64,000 nucleotides of DNA from G963701675 sp963701675. Lineage in GTDB: Bacteria > Planctomycetota > Planctomycetia > Gemmatales > Gemmataceae. Of the stretch, positions 53,091 through 63,137 are shown in pieces (within the stretch, counting starts at the first letter, position 1; each line of letters begins with the position of its first letter). Below the pieces are notes generated by a model that saw only the letters and a program-made list of their open reading frames with translations, made no database searches and was not told the origin of the DNA. The stretch covers positions 5,394,001 to 5,458,000 of the forward strand of contig OY969623.1 in NCBI GenBank assembly GCA_963701675.1, written 5' to 3'. The translations under genes were made by a program, and so were the position numbers.

Positions 53091-54269
53091 TCAACGACTG
53101 ACAGCCACGCGTTGAATTTGCCTCATCGGCGAATCGGGCAACGGGTCGAACCATGCGCCGTCGTTGAGCGCTACACCCACGCTATTCGAGAAATAGTGGG
53201 CGGCGGCGAGGTCGGCATAGCCGTCGGCGTTGAAATCACCGGTAGCGATGGTCCAGGAATCGCCGCCGATCGCAAAGCTAACGGCCGGCTGAAATGCGCC
53301 GTCTCCCGTTCCGAAAAGCACGCGGATTTCATTCGTCTGCACGTTGCCGATGGCGACATCCAAATGGCCGTCGTGATTGTAGTCCGCGATAGCGGCCGTT
53401 GATACCACGGGGCCGGCGTCGTAGGTCACGGCCGTCTGAAACGTGCCGTTGCCGTTGTTTAGCAGAACATCAACGAAATCAAGGGCAGGCCAGAAGGAGC
53501 AAGTCACGGCCAGGTCGATATCGTTGTCGTGGTCAAAATCCCCGGTCGCGGCGAAGCGCGGCGCGGACTGCGTGCCGTAATCCACTGCCTGATGAAACAC
53601 GCCGTCGCCTTTGTTAAGGAGAATGCTCACGACATGAACGCCGAGGCTGGCGTCGAAATTGGTAGCGGCCAGATCGAGACTGCCGTCAGTATTCATATCA
53701 GCAGTTGCAACTGCGCTGACAAAGCCAGGCACCTTGTTTCGAACTGGACGCTGGAAAGTCCCATCCCCGTTGTTGAATAGTATTCCCACGTACTTTCCGG
53801 CGGAGGAAGCCACCGCGATGTCCGCAGCGCCGTCACTATCGAAATCGCCGATGGCCAGCCCTCGCGGTTCGGGGCCTGCACGATATGGTATGGCCGGCAG
53901 AAACGTGCCGTCTCCCTTGTTGAGCAATATGCGGACACGATGATCTTCCACATTGGCGACAGCGATGTCGTTGACGGCATCGCCGTTGAAGTCGCCGGTC
54001 GCGACAAACACGGGGCCCGGCCCAGCGGGATAGTTCACGGCGGGATGAAAACTGCCGTCGCCCTTTCCAATGAGAACGCTTACGCTATCGTCGCCATAAT
54101 TCGCCACGGCAAGATCCTCTCTGCCGACTCCTTCGCCGCCGAGCTCATCAGCCGCAACAGCCCAGGCATTCTGGCCGGCCGCATAGTTAACCGGTGGAGA
54201 AAAGCTCAACAACGCCCGAACTTCGAGAGCCTCTAGTGTAGGTCTCTGACGAGTTGCTTTCCGACTCAT
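53091..54269 (-). CDS. FG-GAP/VCBS repeat protein with planctomycete N-terminal motif
   Basis: This 392-residue protein starts with RPTLEALEVRALLSF, a motif common at the N-terminus of secreted planctomycete proteins. It then has about eight FG-GAP repeats, for example GDFNGDAVNDIAVANVED and GDFDSDGAADIAVASS, which should build a seven-bladed propeller similar to integrin alpha. Calcium-binding DxDxDG-like loops are visible. It is likely an exported or surface protein. It is the last of four same-strand genes that all start with this motif. Confidence 0.88.
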   Translation of the reverse strand: MSRKATRQRPTLEALEVRALLSFSPPVNYAAGQNAWAVAADELGGEGVGREDLAVANYGDDSVSVLIGKGDGSFHPAVNYPAGPGPVFVATGDFNGDAVNDIAVANVEDHRVRILLNKGDGTFLPAIPYRAGPEPRGLAIGDFDSDGAADIAVASSAGKYVGILFNNGDGTFQRPVRNKVPGFVSAVATADMNTDGSLDLAATNFDASLGVHVVSILLNKGDGVFHQAVDYGTQSAPRFAATGDFDHDNDIDLAVTCSFWPALDFVDVLLNNGNGTFQTAVTYDAGPVVSTAAIADYNHDGHLDVAIGNVQTNEIRVLFGTGDGAFQPAVSFAIGGDSWTIATGDFNADGYADLAAAHYFSNSVGVALNDGAWFDPLPDSPMRQIQRVAVSR

Positions 54270-54361
54270 GGATCACCCCTTTCACTCACGAAGATGCTGG
54301 AGGGCATGCGCGCCATTATCGCTTCCCTCACTTGAATGTCAAACTCCGCCTAGACGATACT

Positions 54362-56254
54362 TTATCGCCGACGAAGCCGCCGTTGTGTCACCGGCACATT
54401 GACCCCGTCGGAATCAAGAGCCGTTCCCAATTCACTCCACCGCCCGCCACCGTCCACGACCGTCACACTCGCGGTGCCGAATGGAAACCCATCCAACTCG
54501 GTCGCCGTTATGTTCTGATCGCCAGAGGTGTTGAGTGTGACGGTGAACTCGTGCGATCCCAAATCGGCGCTCGTGAATGTGTGATTTGCCGGTAGTTGCG
54601 CCGCGGGGTCCGTACTGGTGAACGTCAACGTGCCTTTGTAAATGGTCGCATGATTTCCATCCGCATCCAACGCTGTAAATGCAACAACGAAGGGTTCACC
54701 CTTTTGCACTTGAGCGGGAGTGACGAGTTGGAACTTAAGGGGCTCACTGGACTGAAAGGCACCGGGATCCGGATTGAAGTAGGGCTGGCGCCATGTGCCG
54801 CGTTGATCATACGATCCTTGAAGTGCGGGGTCGCCTTTCTTGATAGCGAAACTTCCGGCCGGCAACGCATGTGTCCACGTCTTACCTCCGTAATCGGCGA
54901 GGGGCCCCAGTTGCGGGTCAAATGGGGCTTCCGCGGTGCCCACCCAATCCTTCGCCACCCAGCCGGAGTTGCCTTCACTCTTGCCTATGAAGTTGTATCC
55001 GATGGAAATCACCGCGCCGAGAATGTCATCGCCGGGGCCGTTGCTCCGATTGCCGGCAACAAGGCAGCTTCTCAACAAGGCACGTGCGCTGCCATTAGGC
55101 GTTGCGATAACCCTCAGTCCGCCGCCGCCCGCGCCTTTCGCCACGTTGTTGGTAATCGTGGTCGCAGTCAGATCGACCAGTGCATCCGGCGGGTCCGGAG
55201 GGTTCACGAACTCGACGATATTGATCGCTCCGCCCAGATTATCGGAAATGTTCCCGGAGATCGTGCTGTTCATCACACGTAGAGTGCCTCCGTAGACGTA
55301 GAATCCGCCTGCCTGATTGCCGTGATTGCGTGCAATCGTGCTGTCGATGATCTCGGTCAAACCCGACGTATGGACGCCCGTGCCCTGGTTGTCGGCGATG
55401 GTGCTACTGCGAACCGTTACGTGGCCACGGACGTTGTAGATGCCCGCGCCGCCGTCCGGCGCCACGTTGCCGTTGATGGTAGAGTCGATCACAGTGACGG
55501 TCCCACTAGCATCGATACCGCCCCCAAACTCGTCGGCAATGTTTTCGTCAATCTTGCTGCGTAAGATCGTCATCGAACCGTTGGTAGAAATGCCCGCCCA
55601 ATACTGGGCCTTGTTGCCCGAAACGATGGTATCGATGAGCGTCATCGTGCCCGATTGCTCGTTGCGAATTCCGCCCGCGTATCCGTCTCGGGCGCTGTTG
55701 TTCGATATCACGCATGAATCAAGCGTCATGGTTCCAAGAAAGTTGTAGATAGCGCCTCCATTGGGACTGTTGCCGCCTTTGGCGATGTTACCGGTGAACA
55801 CAACTCCGGTCAGCGTTACGATCCCGCGGCCGTTGTAGAACCCGCCGCCCATTCGCGTGAAACCTTGATCGACACCGATACCCTCGGTGACCGTCATGTC
55901 GTCGATGTTCACGGTGATGGGGCCGAGCATAGGCGGAATAAAGAAAACGCCGCTTTGCAGCCCGCCGCTAATCGTAAGTTTGTCGGCGCCGGGGCCGTCG
56001 ATTTCTACGTTCTGAAGAATCCGTAATTCTCCTTTCGAAAGGGTGATCGTCCCGGCAAGTCCCGACGCGAACTCGATACGGTTGTCGGGTGCCGGACTGG
56101 TGTTCGACAGATTGAGGCAATAGCGCAGATCGCCTTCCAGGCCGGAACCCGAGGCGGTATCCGTCAATGCCGTCACCGTGCAGGTGGACAACAACAATCG
56201 GTCCTCGATAGGCTCGAGACCTATGCGGGCGCGTTCAACAGTTCGGCGGATCAT
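54362..56254 (-). CDS. Right-handed beta-helix secreted protein, paralogue C
   Basis: This 630-residue protein starts with the leader ARIGLEPIEDRLLLSTCTV, followed by GDLRYCLNLSN and a long parallel beta-helix built from repeats of the type GGAIYN and VVISNNSARDGYAGGI. A final immunoglobulin-like region (KFQLVTPAQVQKGEPFVVAF) precedes the C-terminus. It is a tandem paralogue of the genes at 56325-58222 and 58275-60188. The family includes polymorphic outer-membrane-type and choice-of-anchor proteins, probably secreted or cell-surface. Confidence 0.88.
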   Translation of the reverse strand: MIRRTVERARIGLEPIEDRLLLSTCTVTALTDTASGSGLEGDLRYCLNLSNTSPAPDNRIEFASGLAGTITLSKGELRILQNVEIDGPGADKLTISGGLQSGVFFIPPMLGPITVNIDDMTVTEGIGVDQGFTRMGGGFYNGRGIVTLTGVVFTGNIAKGGNSPNGGAIYNFLGTMTLDSCVISNNSARDGYAGGIRNEQSGTMTLIDTIVSGNKAQYWAGISTNGSMTILRSKIDENIADEFGGGIDASGTVTVIDSTINGNVAPDGGAGIYNVRGHVTVRSSTIADNQGTGVHTSGLTEIIDSTIARNHGNQAGGFYVYGGTLRVMNSTISGNISDNLGGAINIVEFVNPPDPPDALVDLTATTITNNVAKGAGGGGLRVIATPNGSARALLRSCLVAGNRSNGPGDDILGAVISIGYNFIGKSEGNSGWVAKDWVGTAEAPFDPQLGPLADYGGKTWTHALPAGSFAIKKGDPALQGSYDQRGTWRQPYFNPDPGAFQSSEPLKFQLVTPAQVQKGEPFVVAFTALDADGNHATIYKGTLTFTSTDPAAQLPANHTFTSADLGSHEFTVTLNTSGDQNITATELDGFPFGTASVTVVDGGGRWSELGTALDSDGVNVPVTQRRLRRR

Positions 56255-56324
56255 GATTCAAACTCCCCATTGAAGCTACGAGCGAGTAGTAAATGCGGCA
56301 CGGGCCGCCCCCATGTGCGGAAGA

Positions 56325-58222
56325 TCATCGCCGTCGCAGCCGGCGCTGAGCTGTAGTTAGAATTACTCCATCGGCGTCAACCATCGTTCCCAGTGCGCTC
56401 CACCGGCCGCCGTCCTCCACGTTGATTGTCGCGGTACCAAATGGTAAGCCGTCAGGCCCCTCCGCCGCGGTTATTTGCTGCGTGCCAACGGTATTCAGCG
56501 TGACGCTGAACTCGTGCGATCCCAGGTCGGCGGCCGTAAAGGTGTAGTCGGCCGGCAACTGTGCCGCAAGGTCGGTACTAGTGAAACTCACGGTCTGCTT
56601 ATTGAGGACCGCATGGTTCCCCCACGGATCGATGACGATCAACTTCAAACTGAATAGCTGCCCCTTGATGACCTGCTCCGGCGCGATTACTTGCAGTTTC
56701 GTCATGAGATCACTGGTCTGGAATGCCCCGACATCGGGAATGAAAGTGGATATGCGCTCGGTGCCGCGCTGGTCATAAGTGCCTTTGAGAGCGGGATCGC
56801 CTTTCTTGATGGCGGGGCTACCGGAGGGCAGCGCGTGTGTCCAGGTCTTTCCGCCATAGTCTGCGAGAGGAGCTAGCTGCGGATTGAGCGGATCGGCAGG
56901 TGTGCCTACCTTATCTTTTGCCACCCAACCGAGGCTACCATCCCCGTTGCCGATGAAATTGTACCCAAGGGAAATCACGGACCCGTGTACGTCATCCCCC
57001 GTGCCTTTGCTTCGGTTTCCGGAAACAATACAGCTACGCCTCAGGACGCGTGCGCTGCCGTCGGGCGTTGCGATAATTTCGATGCCGCCTCCACCGCCCG
57101 TGCCTTTGGCCAAATTATCCGTGATAGTGCACGCGGTCAGTTCGACAACCGCATCGGGGGGGTCTGGCGGATTTACAAACTCGACGATGCGGATGGCGCC
57201 GCCCATCTTTTCGGAAACATTTCCGGAGATCGTACTATTGGTCACGCGCAGCGTGCCGCCGTACACATAGAAGCCGCCCGCTTGATCGCCATAATTTCTC
57301 GCAATCGTGCTGTCGACGACGTCGGTCCAACCATTCGTGGTGACGCCGTCGCCCTGGTTGTCGGCAATGGTGGTGTTGTGAATCGTCAAGACGCCACGCA
57401 CGTTATAGATTCCGGCCCCGCCGTCCGGGGCAACGTTGCCGCTGATCGTTGAGTCGATAACGGTAAGAATGCCGCCCATGTTTATGCCGCCGGCATGTTC
57501 CTCGGCGACGTTTCCCATTATCGTGCCCCGCACAATTGTCATGTGTCCCTGGGTGGAAATGCCCGCATAGTATTGCGACTTGTTTCCGGACACTACCGTA
57601 TCAGTGAGTGTCATCGTGCCCCACTGCTCGTTGCGAATCCCGCCTGCATAGCCGTCTCGGACGCTGTTGTTCGATATGACGCATGAATTAAACGTCATGG
57701 TGCCGTATCGGTTGTGGATGGCGCCGCCGTTGCTGCCGTCGTTGATTACATTGCCGATGAATGCGACTCGCGTAAGCGTCACCTGCCCATAACCGTTCAA
57801 GAATCCACCCCCGGCGCGGGGGAAATACTGCTCTTTGACGCCGATGCCTTCCGTCACCGTCAAGTCATCGATGCTCACTGTGATGGGGCCAATTACCCTC
57901 GGAACAAAAAACACGCCACTCTTGAGGCCGCCGCTGATCGTTACCGTCGCGGCGTCGGGCCCATCGATTTCTACGTTCTTCAAAAGCGGCAGGTGCCCTT
58001 GCTGCAGCGTGATCTTCCCGGCAAGCCCGGCGCGAACTCGATGCGTGTACTTGGCTCCGTGCTGTTGTTCGACAGATTGATGCAATAACGCAGGTCGCCG
58101 GCCAGGCTCGCGCCTGCGCCGGTGTCGCCGAGGTTCGTCACCGTGCAAGTTGACAAGAGGGCGCGATCTTCCAACGATTCAAGTCCGAGGCGTATTTGAT
58201 TTCTCCCGTGTTGCTTTTTCAT
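56325..58222 (-). pseudogene. Right-handed beta-helix secreted protein, paralogue B, frameshifted
   Basis: The gene starts at ATG 58222 with GAGGAG upstream and reads MKKQHGRNQIRLGLESLEDR. It follows the paralogue pattern to GDLRYCINLSN and IEFAPGL, after which the frame changes near 58025. The rest, AGKITLQQGHLPLLKNVEIDG and the beta-helix, is in another frame, so one base is missing compared with its paralogues. Joined, it has about 630 residues. The beta-helix and C-terminal domain match the other two genes closely. Confidence 0.82.
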
Positions 58223-58274
58223 GCGTAAACTCCTCACTTTGTGAAAAACACTTAACTGTGGGATGCCGCTTTCG

Positions 58275-60188
58275 TCAAGAAACCGTCACAAGGCGCCTTG
58301 CAGACGAACGTCCGGAAGGCATGGTGCCCAAACCATCGGACGCGACCGGCGCCGCAAGGGCATTAGTCGGGTCCCGATATGCGCTGTCGCTGCGATCCGA
58401 TTGTACGTCAATGACTGCGGCACCCTTTGGAAACCCAGATAAGTCCCTTACCTTGACGGCGTGCAGTCCCTCGGAGTTCAAGGTGGCGCTAAAGGAATGC
58501 ATCCCTAGGTCAGCCGGCACGAACTGGTAGGGCGCGGGCAACACCGCCAATGGATCGGTGCTCAGAAAGGAAACAGTCTTGGTGTAAGTGGCGCGGTTGC
58601 CCCATTGATCCACGGCAAACACGGTGAAGTCAAACGGTTGTCCCACGTCGACCTGCTCAGGCGCCTCGATCACGAACCGAAGGGCTTCACTAGTTTGAAA
58701 AGCCCCGGGGTCGGGCGCGTAGAAGGGCACCCGCATAGTACCGCGTTGGTCGGGCAACCCCGCAAGGGCGATGTCGCCTTGTTTGATTGCCGGGCTGTCG
58801 GCCGGGAGGGCGTGGGTGAATGTCTTGCCACCGTAATCGGCCAGCGGGCCTAGTTTTGGATCAAGCGGCGCAGCCTCCGTTCCAACTCGGTCTTTTGCAT
58901 TCCACCCGGTGTTGCCGGAGTCTTTTCCGATGAAGTTATAACCGAGCGATATTACCGGTCCCCGAATATCCGGGCCGGCGCCCACGCTGGAATTGCCGCT
59001 GACGATGGTATTGTGGATGACCGCCCGGGCGGTTCCGGCTCCCCCAGAGAATATCGAGATTCCGCCCCCGCCACCAAGGCCGCCCGGACCGCCGAGAGCA
59101 CTATTCTTGGTAAGTGTGCACGCGGTAATTTCGGCGAGCGCGTCATCGGAAACAACGGCAATACCGCCGCCCAGATTCGTTGCGGTGTTTTCCGAGAGCG
59201 TGGAGTTGACCAGCCGTAATGTGCCATCGTAGACATGAAGAGCGCCCCCGTTGAAGCCGACATTGCGAGTGAAGGTGCTGCCCGAAATATCGGTCCATCC
59301 TCCCGTGTGAATGGCGCTGCCAACGTTATCCGCAAAGGTGCTATCGCGGACGGATACGTAGCCGTACACGTTGTAAATGGCCGAGCCGCCATCCGGCGCA
59401 CCGTTCGCGCTGAAACTCGATTCAATCACGTTCAGGGTATCGAGATTGTTGATGGCGCCGGACGATTCCGCAGCGACATTATCGAAGAAGGTGCTTCGAA
59501 CGACGTTCAAGGTACCGCTGTTGCTGATACCGGCGAAATTCGGGGCAACGTTGCCGGAGACCACCGTGTCTATCAAGGTCATCGTGCCGTCGTTGTTGTG
59601 AATTCCACCTGCGGTGCCGAATTTACGAACCGAGTTGTTTGAGACGACGCAAGAATTGAGCGTCACGGACCCGGCGATATTTACAAGTCCGCCGCCGGTG
59701 CCGAACTGGTGCGTGATGACGTTTTCCGTGATCACCATGCGGGTCAGCTTTACCGTCCCCAAACCGTTAAAGAAACCGCCTCCCATAGGAAAACCATCGA
59801 GTACGACACCGCTTCCTTCCGTGACGGTCAAATCATCGATAGCAACTTGCAGATTTCCCTCATCGAATGGGACGCTGAAGACGCCGCTCGTGTGGTTACC
59901 GCTTATCATCACGGCCGACGCACCCGGGCCGTCGATTTCGAGATGATTCCGAATAGCAAGCTCGCCAAGCTGGAGCGTAATCTTCCCAGTAAGTCCCGCC
60001 TGAAATTCGACTCGATTACTCGGCTCACCGTTGGCGTTTGTCACGTTCAGACAGTAGCGCAAATCACCTTTCACGCCCGATCCCGCCCCCGTGTCTGTCA
60101 AACTGGTTACCGTACAGGTTGACATCACGCGTCGATCTTCGAGCGCTTCAAGACCTAGTCGAGCACGTTCAATTATTCTTCGAGCCAT
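58275..60188 (-). CDS. Right-handed beta-helix secreted protein, paralogue A
   Basis: From ATG 60188 the protein has about 637 residues and starts ARRIIERARLGLEALEDRRV. GGAGAG lies upstream. The DLRYC motif, the beta-helix and the C-terminal domain RFVIEAPEQVDVGQPFDFTVF follow. It is the first of three tandem paralogues. Its helix includes repeats of the TVVSGNVAPNFAGIS kind. Secretion is likely, as for its relatives; the ligand is unknown. Confidence 0.88.
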   Translation of the reverse strand: MARRIIERARLGLEALEDRRVMSTCTVTSLTDTGAGSGVKGDLRYCLNVTNANGEPSNRVEFQAGLTGKITLQLGELAIRNHLEIDGPGASAVMISGNHTSGVFSVPFDEGNLQVAIDDLTVTEGSGVVLDGFPMGGGFFNGLGTVKLTRMVITENVITHQFGTGGGLVNIAGSVTLNSCVVSNNSVRKFGTAGGIHNNDGTMTLIDTVVSGNVAPNFAGISNSGTLNVVRSTFFDNVAAESSGAINNLDTLNVIESSFSANGAPDGGSAIYNVYGYVSVRDSTFADNVGSAIHTGGWTDISGSTFTRNVGFNGGALHVYDGTLRLVNSTLSENTATNLGGGIAVVSDDALAEITACTLTKNSALGGPGGLGGGGGISIFSGGAGTARAVIHNTIVSGNSSVGAGPDIRGPVISLGYNFIGKDSGNTGWNAKDRVGTEAAPLDPKLGPLADYGGKTFTHALPADSPAIKQGDIALAGLPDQRGTMRVPFYAPDPGAFQTSEALRFVIEAPEQVDVGQPFDFTVFAVDQWGNRATYTKTVSFLSTDPLAVLPAPYQFVPADLGMHSFSATLNSEGLHAVKVRDLSGFPKGAAVIDVQSDRSDSAYRDPTNALAAPVASDGLGTMPSGRSSARRLVTVS

Positions 60189-60308
60189 GTTCTTTCTCTC
60201 CAGCGTTTGGTGTCGGCGATTTCTAGACTCTCGATGCATTAACGTTCGGCTCCGCGCGCACGATGTACGGTCGGGCGATGGGAGGAAATTGGTGTCGGCT
60301 TATTGCTT

Positions 60309-63137
60309 CTACTCGACGGCCTGGGCGAATGCCGCCGCTGCTTCAGCCCGGAGGTTCTTTAATTCCCAATCTCCGGGCGCGTCGTTGAGTTCAACTTCCT
60401 GTGCGCGTTCGTACCATTTGCGAGCTTCTTCAATTCGACCCAACTTGTTGTTGGCCAGTGCTAGATACAACCAGTCGCGCACCTTGCCGCCGTCGCCGAG
60501 TCGAACCGCTTCCGTGAGGTCCGCGACCGCGCCGGCCGCATCACCGGTTCGGTACCTCGCCAGACCCAAGGTAGTCCAGAGTGCCGGTTCCGTTGCACGT
60601 TGCTTAACTGCCTCCTGAGCGAGCTCGACACCCTTTGCGGGGTCGTGGATCCATTCGTACGGCATCATGGCGCGCTGCCAGGCCAGAAGAGCCTGCACGT
60701 CCGGGTCGCCGGCACTGCGTCGCACCGCCTCCTGAAAAAGGTTGCGGGCCCTATCAATGTAGCGTTGCCTAACTTCAATTCGTTCGGAACTTGGTCGAGT
60801 CGAATCTTTTGCAGCCAGGTGTACGCACATATTGAGGACCTGCACCGCCGCGGACGCGTCACACCCACGTTCCGGCAGCAAATCGGCGAACAACTCGGCG
60901 CTTTGGGCGGCTTCCTCATGCTTTCCCATTTGAAACAAGACGCCAAACAACTCCTGAAAATGCGCCGTAATACCTTGCCGATAGTCCGGGTATTTCGAGT
61001 TCGATTTGAGGGCGGTCTCCTGATGACGAATAGCGTCAAGCAAAAGTTGGCGGGCGGCCTCAAGGTTCGCTTGATCGATCCGCACTTGTGCCAGTCCATG
61101 AAGGGCACGGCCGAGATTGCCACGATATTCCACTTTTCGGGGATCTTCGGCTGCCAAGCGCTCCAATAGTTCAATTGCCTCCCCATAGTTCTGTTCCGCT
61201 TCAGGATAGCGTCGAGTGTCCCGCATGAGTTTGCCAAGCCCGGTGAGCGCTAGTGCCTGAAGCAAAGAGGCGTCGGGAACATCCGGAAAACTCTCGGCGA
61301 GGCGCCCGGCGAGAACCGAGGCCTGCCGGTAAGCCTGTACCGCATCCGTATGCCGGTGGCCACCGTCAACCAAGAGCCGGGCTAGACCGTCGATGCTCAG
61401 TGCCAGGTTCAAACCGTAATCGGGTATCTCGGGAAATTCCATTGCCAGGCCGTCGAACAAGGCAATCGCCTGTCGGTACGCGCGCTCGGCCTCCTGCGGA
61501 CGACGGAGTTTTTGCTGCACTTCGCCGATGCGTCGGTAGGCCATCGCTTTTTCCAGCCGCGTCTCCGAGTCGTTCCCGGCCGAGGTGGCTTGCTCTTGAT
61601 AGTAAGCGAGGGCCTTTAGAAGTAATTCATGTGCGACGGTCTTCTGTTCCTTCCGCGTCAATCGTTTCCGCATCACTTCGGTTTCAATCAGCCAGTTCTG
61701 AATCACATTGGTATAGATGTCGTCTGGCGCCAGGCGGGCCAGACGATAGCGCACGTCGGCGCGGCGTCTTTCCACTTCGGATTGCGCCTGCGCCAGCTTT
61801 GCATTTTCTTTTTCACGCCAAATGACGGCGGTGCCGACACTCAAGGCGGCTACGCCGGCCACGAGCAATATCGCCGCCGCTCGGACGACGCCAGGGTGGC
61901 GACGGCGCCATTTCGCGAAACGCTGCAACAGATTCGGTCGCTTGGCGTGGATGGGCTTGTCTTCCAGAAACCGCCGCAGATCGTCCGCCAATTCCTGGGC
62001 AGTTGAATACCGGTCCGCCGGATGATGAGCCAAAGCTTTGTGAATAATTGTCTCCAGCTCGGTGGGCACGGCCGGGTTGCGCTTCCGTACCGAAACCGGC
62101 TCATCACGCTCGATTTGCCGCAACAGGGCATTTCGATCATGTCCATCGTGAATCGGGCGCCGGGTCAAGAGTTCGTACAGCGTGGCGCCGAGTCCGTAAA
62201 CGTCGGTGCGCTGGTCGACGAGTGCATGCGGCCCCAGTGCCTGTTCAGGGCTGATGTACCTCAACGTGCCGACCACGTCGCCGCTCTGCGTCAGGCCGAC
62301 TTCCCGGTGAAATCGAGCCAAGCCGAAATCGGCAACCCACAACTGTCCGCGCCCGTCTACCAGCAGATTCGCCGGTTTGACATCGCGATGCACGATGCCT
62401 TGCTGATGGGCATACTCGAGTGCTTCGGCCGCCTGGACTCCGAGTTGGGCCACGCTACGGAAAAAGTTCGGACTTCCGGACGTGCGCTCCGTCAACATGC
62501 GACCGATAGGTTCCGAAACGGTCTCCGCGGCCGGGCAAGGCGGAGTGGTGGGCGATGGGCGATCGTTGGGTTGTGGAGTCTGATGAGCCAGCTCCGCGGT
62601 CAAAGCAGCGAGCGACTGGCCATCGACAAACTGCATCGCGTAATAATGCACACCACGCTCACAACCGACGGCATAGACGGCGACGATGTTCTGGTGCAAG
62701 AGATGGGCGGCCGCTTGTGCTTCTTGCTTAAAGCGCTGAAGTTGCCGCGGTTCAACCGCGGCGGCGAAGGGAAGCACTTTCAACGCGACCCGCCGGCCGA
62801 GCGACACCTGCTCCGCCTCGTAGACGACGCCCATGCCGCCCCGGCCGACTTCACGCAAGATTCGATAATCGCCCAGTTGGCCGACCGCCCCTTCACCCAA
62901 GTCCCCAGGGGAAGTAGGGGACTGGGTGCGGGACGTGGTGCTTCGTAATAACGTCGAACGCATGACCCGCAACGCGGGCAACACCTGGCCCAAGATCGCG
63001 GCGATCTGTGGATGCTGCTCGGCGTATTCCTCAACTTGCGGATCTTCGCCGCGCTCTAAGCGCTCGAGGAATTCGTCGGCCACCTGGCCGACGAGCGAGT
63101 CCATATTTGCAGTTTCAGAAACAGCGATGTCACTCAT
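60309..63137 (-). CDS. Ser/Thr protein kinase with TPR repeats
   Basis: This 942-residue protein has a helical N-terminus, then a kinase domain with GRGGMGVVYEA, VALKV (catalytic Lys), HRDVKPANLL and ADFGLARF, then a membrane helix (AAAILLVAGVAALSVGTAVIW) and a long TPR region to the end, for example AYRQAIALFDGLA and WTTLGLARYRTG. Motifs are complete. Its start overlaps the sigma-factor stop, so the kinase and sigma factor are co-translated, a layout known for planctomycete ECF-kinase pairs. Confidence 0.93.
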   Translation of the reverse strand: MSDIAVSETANMDSLVGQVADEFLERLERGEDPQVEEYAEQHPQIAAILGQVLPALRVMRSTLLRSTTSRTQSPTSPGDLGEGAVGQLGDYRILREVGRGGMGVVYEAEQVSLGRRVALKVLPFAAAVEPRQLQRFKQEAQAAAHLLHQNIVAVYAVGCERGVHYYAMQFVDGQSLAALTAELAHQTPQPNDRPSPTTPPCPAAETVSEPIGRMLTERTSGSPNFFRSVAQLGVQAAEALEYAHQQGIVHRDVKPANLLVDGRGQLWVADFGLARFHREVGLTQSGDVVGTLRYISPEQALGPHALVDQRTDVYGLGATLYELLTRRPIHDGHDRNALLRQIERDEPVSVRKRNPAVPTELETIIHKALAHHPADRYSTAQELADDLRRFLEDKPIHAKRPNLLQRFAKWRRRHPGVVRAAAILLVAGVAALSVGTAVIWREKENAKLAQAQSEVERRRADVRYRLARLAPDDIYTNVIQNWLIETEVMRKRLTRKEQKTVAHELLLKALAYYQEQATSAGNDSETRLEKAMAYRRIGEVQQKLRRPQEAERAYRQAIALFDGLAMEFPEIPDYGLNLALSIDGLARLLVDGGHRHTDAVQAYRQASVLAGRLAESFPDVPDASLLQALALTGLGKLMRDTRRYPEAEQNYGEAIELLERLAAEDPRKVEYRGNLGRALHGLAQVRIDQANLEAARQLLLDAIRHQETALKSNSKYPDYRQGITAHFQELFGVLFQMGKHEEAAQSAELFADLLPERGCDASAAVQVLNMCVHLAAKDSTRPSSERIEVRQRYIDRARNLFQEAVRRSAGDPDVQALLAWQRAMMPYEWIHDPAKGVELAQEAVKQRATEPALWTTLGLARYRTGDAAGAVADLTEAVRLGDGGKVRDWLYLALANNKLGRIEEARKWYERAQEVELNDAPGDWELKNLRAEAAAAFAQAVE

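Noticed and set aside
58150..58530. Plus-strand frame opposite the beta-helix genes
   Set aside because: It spans a spacer and the 3' end of a real gene and has no recognised domain.
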